This document shows positions 55,246-64,000 of a DNA stretch of 64,000 nucleotides, one piece after another. Every line of letters begins with the position of its first letter. The first letter of the stretch is position 1. The position numbers and the translations under genes were made by a program. Source of the stretch: Hyposmocoma kahamanoa (taxonomy: Eukaryota > Arthropoda > Insecta > Lepidoptera > Cosmopterigidae); NCBI RefSeq assembly GCF_003589595.1, contig NW_020653945.1, positions 7,318,458 through 7,382,457 on the forward strand, written 5' to 3'. The notes beneath the pieces are model-generated. The model was not told the origin of the DNA. It worked only from the letters and a program-made list of their open reading frames with translations, and did not search any database.

Positions 55246-55490
55246 GGCTCAACTGTTCCGCGCGACAACACTCGCATTAGTGCGCCGGGATCATAGTTTG
55301 GTCGGCGTCAGACGCCTTACGGCGCCCAAGTGACGTGCGGCGACGCGAGTCTACGCGCGTCGCCGCTCGGTTCCATATTTGCAAAACACAAATTTGTACC
55401 TTAATAATTGGAAAATATAGATGAATATGCTATAGGCGAAAAACATGACGCGTCGCGACGCTTCGACTCTGCACCAATGTGAGTTGAGCC
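55246..55490. mobile_element. MITE with TTA target duplication (PIF/Harbinger-like)
   Basis: It starts GGCTCAACT and ends AGTTGAGCC, with TTA immediately outside both ends (55243-55245, 55491-55493). The 245-bp interior has GACGCGAGTCTACGCGCG and GACGCGTCGCGACGC words like those in the giant foldback element. No open frame. Confidence 0.88.
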
Positions 55491-56482
55491 TTATAGCCAC
55501 GTTAACATAGGAGGCTTGGATTAGTATAGTTGTACTAATTTTCGGGTATTATACTACATTATGAGGTATTAGCTCATCTTGTAGTATATTTCACAAGTAC
55601 ATAAATTGTTAGGTGAAATACGAGTAAATAACATTGTAGACCTGCTACGAAAATGCTGTTATTCTAATGAATACAAGCAATAGCCCTCCGGATAGAACAA
55701 GGAATATTAAATCACGATCATTACTCAGATACCATAATAAAAATGTGTAGTAAGTAAGGAAAGCACATATATTATTCAAGGTACGCAAGTGGCAAGCTAG
55801 TGAGAATGCCAGTGTGTACGTCATGACTGGTCTGAAGATGTACGTCTTGGCCTACACTATAAAAACTTACCCTAGCTCCGCATAGGCATGAACCTTTACT
55901 AAGAAATATAATTTACCTATAGCATGATGAACTTAAGGCGAGGAAACTGTACACCTAAATTTTAGGAGGAGAGCCTGTGCGCTTAAAATTAATATTGATA
56001 AAATATGAACAGACGGAGAAACTTTGTCACGGATCCGACGTTGACAAACGCCCGATGTCGACTGACGGAGCAGCGAGTGGCGCAGCGTATCATTAAACCG
56101 CTGAGGAATTTTCAAGTTTTATGGATAGGATAAATGCCAATTTAATAAAGATAAATGTCTCCATATAAAAATTATGTGCAAAAATAATTCGTTGTAGACT
56201 CTTTTTTGGCCTATTTTCGAGATTTTATATGATCGAGTAAAGTACCTCCTATCGTGTAACGAATTAGCACATTCTTTAGACAATATCCTAAAGTGTATCA
56301 TATACTTTTAGTAAAAACGTTACTTAATAGTAAATACCTAAACTACTTCATCTACCAAAACAGTTTTTCCCGCGTCTCCTACGATGATTTGCCTGAATGT
56401 AATTCGCTGATTATTAAAAATTTTCACTTTCTTGACATTAATAATAAACATAGCTTTACTGTCATTCAATAATATAATTCAT
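55491..56482. other. Non-coding DNA, no feature seen
   Basis: No repeat partner or coding signal found. Confidence 0.4.
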
Positions 56483-56936
56483 GAACAGTAGAGCTCCTTG
56501 TGAAATAGTTCGACCAGGGAAGTATTGCCGCTTTACCTATTTCTTCCGCCAAGCAGTAATGTGAGCATTATTGCGTTCCCGTTTGGGTGCTGGTGAAATT
56601 AACCATACATGGGACTTGTCAACTTATGTGTCAAATTTATTATAAGATCTTTTTTTTATAATAATGTCAAGTAACGGGACGAACAAGTCGTGCGCCTGGT
56701 GGTAAGCTAGACGCTAGTCCATAACAATTGTAGTGCCACTCAGAGCTTTAAATCGCAAAGATCTGAGGGGCACTGCTACTGCGCGCTTAACCCTGAGACA
56801 TAAGTTGATAAGTCCCATGTGCCTGTAATTTCACCAAGTCAAGCTCTGAGTGGCACTGCAACTGTTATGGACAGACGTGTCGCTTATTACCAAGCGTACG
56901 AGTTGTTCGACCCGTCACTTGTTATTATAAAAAAAA
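56483..56936 (+). mobile_element. SINE family A with inverted A inserted
   Basis: A sense A copy (GAACAGTAGAGCTCCTTGTG to about 56632) is followed by an antisense A (TTTTTTTATAATAATGTCAA, about 56650, to GCCTGTAATTTCACCAAG). It then ends with a sense A 3' part (AAGCTCTGAGTGGCACTGCA to CTTGTTATTATAAAAAAAAG). Sense, antisense, sense order in 450 bp. Confidence 0.88.
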
Positions 56937-59639
56937 GAAGATATCCCCCGCTCAAACATAGTTGTGTCGTCAACCCTCCATGACATATGTAATGAATTAT
57001 ATAAGAATGGCCGCCTTTTTCATCAAAACAAGGAAAAACCTACTATATAAAGAGGCTAAAGGGTAGAACTTTTGCGTGATGCTGTGGCCATTTATAATAG
57101 GAATGAAACTTAAAAGAAGGCGACAATAAAAGCATGGAATACTTTTCAAATACTGAAAAATTTGTCTAAGAAATGATGATTTTTTGATGACGATCAAAAA
57201 ATTTGTACTCGTAAACTCCGTAAAACTACAAATTTTTTGATCGTTTGGTTTGTTAACAAAATCGACTGACTGTGAATGAGACACTACGTGACTTTGGCAC
57301 TACCTACGATATGTACTAGCCTACTAGATTTAAAAAACGATATTTTAATGGAAAAAAGGAAATATAGATACAAGAGGTACAGTATCGATAATTTTACATT
57401 GCACGTAAGCTCGTGGAGTATCAAATGATTTACGTACATTTACATTCATTTACAAACACGGATTAGTTAATACGTATTTGTACTCGTATAACTAAAAAAA
57501 TATACGGATTTTTTTATTATTTTAAATAAATGGTTATTATTATTAGGTCACGAGGCTTTAACGATTGCATAAAATACTATTATTTAGTCCTTGGTTATGA
57601 TGTTTCATTAAAAAAAATGTTCTCTCCAATCAGGACGGCAAAACAATGATCAGCAAGTGTATAAAGTTCAAGTAGATACTACTGTACAAAAAAAAAGAGT
57701 ACACGAAAACAATTTCTATAGATTTAACCCAATATACTACAGCACGAAACTGATTACTCACACGCTAACACGACGCTTTTACACGATGAAGTTATCTCCT
57801 ATCACAAATCTTGATTTACAATTTACGCATGTGTGCGTGACTAGTACAAAATCCATACAAGCATCTACAAATGTTGTTTTATTTGGCGGACATTGTTAAG
57901 TAATTACCGCAAAAGTGTTTTTTTAATATTTTTAGATGAATTTTTGATATTATAAAACCTGCAGCTGTGCAGAAGTGGCTCCATCTGTAGCCTAGCCTTA
58001 ACGAAATTACAATGCAGAAGCCCCGGTCTACGCAATTTATTATAAAAGGAGGAAAAGAGGCTCTAATGAATAAAATGATGTAAAAAAATACAATTAATAT
58101 ATAAAACTCCCTATACACAACTGAACACAATACAAAATAGTCAGCCCCAAAAGGGCCTAAATATGTATATTATTTTAAAAGTAGACGACATGAAGTTTAG
58201 AAATAAATAAAGGTGATGATTTATGGGCACGTACCTCTCGTTTCCAGAATTTTGATGGCGTGGCGACGCGTCGAACCAACGTTAAAATAGTGAAGGAAAA
58301 GAGAATTCGAGAACTATTCAAAATTTTAAAAGTAAGTGGCCAGGAACCAGTAAGGAGGGTGATAAAAAGGTAGGATGATGATGAAGGGGGTCAGCATCGT
58401 CACACATCTATTGAAAAATAGCCGTCTACGGAACTTACAAGATACGTAAAACGTGCTTTATAAAACATATACACCATTATATCTTAAACGAAGTAGATGC
58501 ATACACATGCTACCTACCCGCAAGGAATAACAAAAAACAGCAAAAAGAACTATCAATAGGAATATCATTATTAATACTATGATACTACAAAACTAAACTA
58601 CGTTACTTGGTGTTATAAAAAAAACTAGTAATGAAATAATTGGGGCAAATATAGAAAAAATTCAAACTGAAATTCGAGCAACATTTCAAAGGCCGACATA
58701 TTTTTCGTATCCACAGAAAAATTTCGGTTTATTACAGCATTAACTTTTATGAAACTACTTTTCATGTTGTAGGAATTGGAAAACACACATGCGTTTATAA
58801 AGCATCGAAACTTTGTTTTAATTACTACTTCAAAGTTGTTAAAACTGGAAGTTACAGAAAAATATTGAAAGAATACTACGCCAACTTACTTTTTGGACCT
58901 GTTGTGAGTTTATGTTGTTTTTGGTTCTTAATTTTTTATTAACAAATTTCGTGGAGCATGTTATTAATAAATAAATATGACTGTTTATAAAAATAACAGA
59001 AAATGACCAAAAAATAAAACACCGTACAGTAAAAAGTAGAAACCCTATTTGAAGGTAACAGGAATTTATTTCACACGAGTTTCATTTGTAGGTCTACCTC
59101 TTACAAATGTTCGTATTTTAAAAATTTTACGAAAATAAGCAATTAGTTTTGGAAGTTAATTTGAAATGTAAGTCAACAGTAATTATCGCTTTGCAAAGGG
59201 CATTATTCCTTGGACTAAAAGATAGTCATATAGAATAGAGAGATACTTAGTGCCTGATAGGACAATTTCTCAGACTTTACGTACCCATGAAAATCCGACG
59301 CTCGAAGTTCCATGAAGCAATTATTCTAGTCAAATCAAGCAATCTTTAACTAATCAGAAGTGAAGGTTATTGTGTTCAAAGTAATAAGAAATAGTGTTAT
59401 CTTTAGGCAATGAATCAGCCCTTACAACGGTATCGCATCTACCCTATAGCCCCAAGGTGAGGCGCCGAGGTCACTTCACCCTGTCAGAATTAATAACGGC
59501 GATCAATCTCAAAAGAAAACTTTTAAAAGCCTACGAATGTTAGCAACTTTTTACAGGTTAGTCGTTATATCAATAAACTAATAAAAATTGGGAAAGTTTT
59601 CTAGCATATTATCGGGAAAATTATAATAATGTTATGGAG
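56937..59639. other. Mostly unique non-coding DNA
   Basis: It includes a perfect 17-bp hairpin at 57191-57243. Open frames up to 95 codons show no recognisable domains. Confidence 0.4.
57191..57243. repeat. Perfect 17-bp stem hairpin
   Basis: CGATCAAAAAATTTGTA and TACAAATTTTTTGATCG flank a 19-base loop. Confidence 0.9.
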
Positions 59640-59880
59640 ACGAACGTATTTTGTTAAACGACTTCAAAAAAAGGAGGAGGTTCTCAATTCGACTGTATGT
59701 TTTTTTTGTATGTATGTTACGCGATAACTCCGCCATTTGTGTACCGATTTTTATGATTCTTTTTTGTTGGAAAGAGGGTACCTCAGAACTGGTGCCACTT
59801 TAATTTGAAGAAAATATTCGACCTCTAAGGGTGGTAAACTAGGGGATGAATGACTTTTGAGGTCGGTTTTTTAGTACTCT
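59640..59880 (+). mobile_element. Repeat family G, longest copy
   Basis: It opens with GACTTCAAAAAAAGGAGGAG and TTCTCAATTCGACTGTATG. Then come ACGCGATAACTCCGCCATTT, GGTACCTCAGAACTGGTGCC and ACTAGGGGATGAATGACTTT. Non-coding; class unknown. Confidence 0.82.
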
Positions 59881-59937
59881 GTACTGAAGTTAGGTTATTC
59901 AGCTCTTAAAAATAAATCCTCCGCAAAAATGGCTTTA

Positions 59938-60472
59938 GTGACAATACAAGCTCCTTGTGCAAGACTTCGTCCATGGAAGTACTGCCACCTTTCCTATTTC
60001 TGCCACCAATCAGTAATGCGAGCATTACTGTGTTCCGGTTTTGAAGGGTAAAGGTGCTGGTGAAATTAATAATAATAATAAATAACGCACACACTCAACA
60101 TAGCCCCGCACTAGGGAAACCCTGTGTCGCGGGTGCCATGGACACACACATAGACAACCACAAATTACACCCAAACTCACGAGAGAAATAAATGTAAGCC
60201 ATACAAACATTTCTCCCGGCCCGGGAATCGAACCTGGGACCTCTGCGTGGCAGTCCGGCATGGTAACCGTTCGGCCACGGAGGCAGTTCACAAAAAATTA
60301 CAAGCACATGGGCCTTTTCAATTTATGTCTCAGGGTGTCGGGCGCAGTGGTAGTGCCTCTCAGATCTTTACGAATTAAAGCACTGAGCGGCACTGTTATA
60401 GACAGGCGTCACGTTTACCATCAGGCGCACGACTTGTTCGTCCCGCAACTTGGTATTGTAAAAAAAATAGTT
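59938..60472 (+). mobile_element. SINE family A copy interrupted by SINE B
   Basis: The A 5' part (ACAAGCTCCTTGTGCAAGAC to GGTGAAATTA, 60069) is followed by an antisense B copy. A then continues at AAATTACAAGCACATGGGCC through GCACTGAGCGGCACTGTTAT to the end CAACTTGGTATTGTAAAAAA. AAATTA on each side of B is a candidate target duplication. Confidence 0.92.
60070..60294 (-). mobile_element. SINE family B, nearly complete copy
   Basis: In sense (minus): GTGGCCGAACGGTTACCATG, then CCCAGGTTCGATTCCCGGGC, the family body, and an AATAATAATA-type tail at 60070-60085. A and B boxes are intact in sequence. Confidence 0.93.
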
Positions 60473-61349
60473 TTTTAATAGGAATGTTAATACAGAATTC
60501 CTTGAAACAATCAGTTTAATAAATAACAATGTTATCGTTACGAAGTTATCAGATTTTCCATTTTAAGGCATATTTACGATCAAAAATTCACCATGAATTC
60601 ATTGCTCGTAAATGTTTATGAAGATTGATTTATTAAACTCTACTACCCACGGCACGAAAACGGTACTATCAAAGTAAGCTTAGCACATTTTTATCAAAAT
60701 TGAGTTATACATATATGTTAAAGTTAAGGCCTTATGGGAGACGTTGAAGGAAATACACTCCTCGCTGATTTAGTCAGGAATTATTTGATAATTGGCTTAT
60801 TCCACGGAAGAAAGAAAATATGGTCTGTGGCTTATTCACTGTTCGTTATCAATTCGTTCAGCCGGTGGTGAAATAATAACGTCAGTTGAATGCAATTAGT
60901 TGTTTTATCCACTTCTCACAGTAATTAGTTCAAAAGTACAAAAGATGGATGAGGTTAAATCGGATTCTAAATATCACGCGGCAAGTTCACAGAAAGCGAG
61001 GCAGCCTCACGCCTTCACTTTCCAAGCAACTTACACAAAAAACTCCCTTGTTTAGAAGCCTTGATCTTCATGGCATGGCAACCCTGCCAGCGACCATCAT
61101 GTCATAGAATCACGTCAGACGACTAATTTAACTCAACAGTGAAAGTAAAAAATAAATTATTTCATAGGTAAAATAAATTTACACTTAAAACTACGCTATG
61201 TTGACTTGAAAACGTCATTTTTTAAGCTGCTGTTCGTTCACTAAACTTACTTTCCTGAGAAGAACGAGCAAGAAACTTTTAGGAATTGATCCTTTCAAAT
61301 AAACTTAAATGCTGTGGAATAAATACACTTTGAATCAAATTTGTGTGGA
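60473..61349. other. Non-coding DNA
   Basis: CCACGGAAGAAAGAAAATATGG, then TCTGTGG, near 60800-60830 echoes part of family E. Nothing else recognised. Confidence 0.4.
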
Positions 61350-61425
61350 ATCTAGGCCCATGTTGTCTTCCCATATATCTTTATCTAACACGTAGTCTTT
61401 AATTGACGTGACATTTCTAAGCAAA
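61350..61425 (-). pseudogene. LINE ORF2 tail fragment
   Basis: The reverse complement carries AATTAAAGACTACGTGTTAG, ATAAAGATATATGGGAAGAC and AACATGGGCCTAGATTCCA, closely matching 19135-19195 (D-Y-V-L-D-K-D-x-W). Only the terminal ~25 codons and flank survive. Confidence 0.7.
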
Positions 61426-62289
61426 GTGACCATGATCTGGACTAGTTAATATAATTCGTAGGTAGCCCAGTAAATTGTTTATCTAATAATTAGAAAACAA
61501 CACGTAATAATATTAGCTAAGATTTATCAATCTCGTAAAGCACATTACGTAAACTTTTAAAAATTATGTTACATTACATTTGAACTGATAACTGGCTCCG
61601 ACAAGTCCGTATTCGAGATCAGGAAAAAATCTACCTAGTTTTTTGTAGAAATCTATCTCAATAATTGCTGGATATACAGTAAGATCAAATCGTTAATCAG
61701 ATTTTCAACGATAAAAAATCATGTTTGACGTTTAATAAGATAAGAACACTAATATCAAAGAATTTTACAGTAATGTACGGAACTGTGCCCTTATTATGCA
61801 ATTCAATTACAATAATTACTTTATAAATGACACAAAAAAGATACTCGTACAAGTTACTATAATTGTGCCCTTTAGTTTTATTACATCAAGTTTAGTGTTA
61901 AAAGTCACATTTAGTTAATTACGCCCTTTATTTATGCAGTAATGAATCATTAGTGATAAATTTTTTTTATAAACATGCTTTATGTGAAAGTTTTTTCCGG
62001 GTCCACTGAAAATCAGCGTCGTAGCACTATATATGTGACGAGAAGAAGCTGAGTGGGTCACGGTTTTCTTAGTAGCACAGCACACACGCTTTGTACTTTT
62101 TTATTATTTGTAATTTAGTTCTTTGTCTAAATCTTTATATTATTCTTATTATAAAAGTCATGTCCATTGTGTTGTTGTTCTTTTAAAGAAACTAATAATT
62201 TATATTTTTATTTTTTTCAAGTGACTAATAAATACAACAACGTTTAAGTATAAAGTATGTGTTGTGTGTACACAAAGAAACCATTTAAT
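61426..62289. other. AT-rich non-coding DNA
   Basis: No feature recognised. Confidence 0.4.
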
Positions 62290-62570
62290 CAACAACATCA
62301 TCATCAACCCATTTATACGTCCCTATGCTGGGCACGGGTCTCGGGCGAGGGTTTAGGCCATAGTCCGCCACGCTGCTGGCCCAATGGCGATTGAAGACTT
62401 CACATGTTTATCATCAAGATGCTCTCTTTCACCGAAAAGCTCATGGTAAATTTCAAATTAAATTTCCCACATAAATTCCGAAAAATTCAGAGGTGCGAGC
62501 CCGGACTCGAAACCACGGCTTCTGCTTGGACGCGGTAGGTCAAACTAATTTGGCTACTATGGCTTTTTTA
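62290..62570 (-). mobile_element. SINE family C, nearly full-length
   Basis: In sense (minus) the head has AGCCATAGTAGCCAAATTAG (A box region) and CGTGGTTTCGAGTCCGGGCT (B box-like). The body passes CTTTTCGGTGAAAGAG and GACTATGGCCTAAACCCTCG, and the tail is TGCCCAGCATAGGGACGTAT followed by GATGATGATG. This tail pattern is a familiar lepidopteran SINE hallmark and is thought to reflect LINE-driven copying. Confidence 0.9.
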
Positions 62571-63714
62571 TCAAAAAAATGTTATATTCCTTTTTTATCA
62601 GAAAAATCTGGAAAAATTTTAAACTCATTTATTACCGGATTTTGTTGCTAGTGCTCTTTCTTCCAAGGGCAGTATAATTATTCTTCAGATCACTTTGCTA
62701 CGTGTCAAAACTAATCGCTCTACGTAATATGACCGAAAAAAGAACAGATAACAACGTTGTTACCGTACCACACCATTTATTCCCTTGTCGTAAATAGTTT
62801 TCTAGATTCGTATTGATTGTCATGTTTTGTCGGCTTGTATCTTTTCGTTATTCAGTGCACGTGCGACACGCGTGATTTCATTCTGATACACAGTGTGGTT
62901 TCATCGCCTTGTTACTGCCGCTGACTTGCTGTTTATTTCGCGTCGTAGTTGTCGTTGAAAGATGTTCTCTTTTCGAATCTGTGCCAAGATCTAGGTTCTT
63001 TGACATCGGATCTGCTGATGCATATGATATCAATTCAATGCAGATTTGTTTTTTTATTTATTGTATAGGAAAACCAACATGATGCATATACAATAACAAC
63101 AAATGTACAATGCGTTACAAAGTTTAAAGGTAGATAGATGTACACCGTACATATTGGCTAACACAGCAAGCTATACAGATTCAAGGATCAATGAAAATTA
63201 ATTATTCAATTACTCTCTATAATTATAATTCCTATTTTATAGTTAAAAAGAAAAAAATTAAAAGCAATATAATCCCTACACTAGAATAAGAATTTAAATA
63301 AACGATATGGTACAAAACAAATCATTCAGAATTTTGAATAAAATATTTTATTTTATTCAAATTTATAATTAAATTCATAAAACAATCATAAAAAAATAGA
63401 TTAATTCAAATATTTTATTCAAAAATTTAATAAATAAATTATTAATAAAATATTAATTTTATTTTTAAAGATAGCTAAATATGTCGAGATTCATGACTTC
63501 AAATACATTGTTTTTTTTTTTAATTCTCGGATTATGATGTACACATAAACTAAATGCTGTCATAATTCAAATTTATGAAATTGAGAAGACACGATTTGAA
63601 AATTTAAAATAAAATACTGATAAAACAATATCTACTATGTAATTATATTCTCGTTTGTAAATGGATAACTAAATATCATGTATAAATAAATTTAATCACA
63701 GTATTGGCTGTGAA
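62571..63714. other. Non-coding DNA; a GC-richer island at 62848-63010
   Basis: The island has TTCAGTGCACGTGCGACACG (an initiator-like TCAGT) and no repeat partner in this window. Whether it is an exon or promoter cannot be told from sequence alone. The rest is extremely AT-rich. Confidence 0.35.
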
Positions 63715-64000
63715 ATGAAAGATGATGTAGTGACAAGGATAGAGAGAGGGATGCATCGATGGTTTGGTCGTGTAGAAAGAATCAATGTTGGTAGATTGAC
63801 GGCAGAAATTTATAGAGCGTATTGTATGTGGATAGAAGTGGGGAGAGGTAGACCTCGGCGAACATATCTCAATCAGATTGAGGATGTCCTTAAAAAAGAC
63901 CGGGTTAAAAGTACCAATCGATGGGAGTGGAGGAGGCGAAGGAAATTTGTCGGGAGCGTGGCAAGTGGAGGTCCATAGTCTCTGCCTATCACGGTGGGAG
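63715..64000 (+). pseudogene. Non-LTR retrotransposon C-terminal fragment, runs off window
   Basis: The frame reads D-D-V-V-T-R-I-E-R-G-M-H-R-W-F-G-R-V-E-R, then E-V-G-R-G-R-P-R-R-T-Y-L-N-Q-I-E-D-V-L-K-K, a pattern found at the end of LINE ORF2 copies in many insect genomes. Near 63945 the frame changes, and the following bases encode R-G-K-W-R-S-I-V-S-A-Y, the usual last motif, in another frame. So it is a decayed copy whose 3' end lies beyond the window. It is close to, but not proven the same family as, the scrap at 2430-2600. Confidence 0.82.

Noticed and set aside
60200..60294. Functional tRNA gene on the minus strand
   Set aside because: The tRNA-like head has no 3' acceptor end and continues directly into SINE B sequence, as in five other copies.

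Overview
This window looks like AT-rich intergenic or intronic DNA from an insect, most likely a butterfly or moth (Lepidoptera). That call is an inference from the repeats. There are tRNA-headed SINEs whose tails read CCCAGCAGTGGGA followed by GATGATGATG, Jockey-type and other non-LTR retrotransposon fragments of kinds familiar from moth and butterfly genomes, and two mariner relics. I found no convincing host protein-coding gene on either strand. The longest open frames are about 100-150 codons, and each is a transposon relic, a simple-repeat artefact, or a frame I cannot match to any family.

Four tRNA-related SINE-type families recur; the letters are mine. Family A has at least 17 copies, poly(A)-ended after ATTATAAAA, and one copy (30408-30812) still has a tRNA-like 5' head. 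Family B carries an intact A box/B box tRNA head, has 6 main copies, and has an AATAAT-like tail. Family C has a tRNA head and a GATGATG tail (40624-40980 and 62290-62570). Family D has a tRNA-like module at 23538-23592, 32501-32572 and 32820-32889. Other dispersed families are E (3186-3840, 28680-29165), G (10745-10803, 29700-29880, 59640-59880) and P, whose conserved GGACCTGTAAAGGGCCCGAAACG-like core resembles Penelope-like element ends.

Region by region: 0-4 kb holds a dead Jockey-type LINE (minus), a short LINE scrap, and E plus B copies. 4.5-5.3 kb is a four-unit tandem repeat. 7-14 kb has several foldback elements and a family A copy with a perfect 96-bp inverted self-duplication. 14-23 kb is mostly unique AT-rich sequence with a LINE tail and two MITE-like elements. 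23-32.5 kb has a LINE split by a B copy, a second LINE end, and many SINEs. 31.4-37.2 kb contains two inverted copies of a ~580-bp block. 39.9-46.8 kb holds the most unusual structure: a 3.3-kb near-palindromic element (42017-45310) inserted in a LINE fragment, followed by a broken mariner. 47-64 kb has MITEs, a second broken mariner (53.9-54.9 kb), a three-layer nest at 52.4-53.0 kb, and LINE and SINE fragments to the end.

Nothing here forms a pathway. The window is best read as a layered record of insertions, in which nesting gives relative ages: B is younger than A, a small MITE is younger than A, and the giant foldback is younger than its host LINE. The two runs of ten N (15624-15633, 42718-42727) are assembly gaps.
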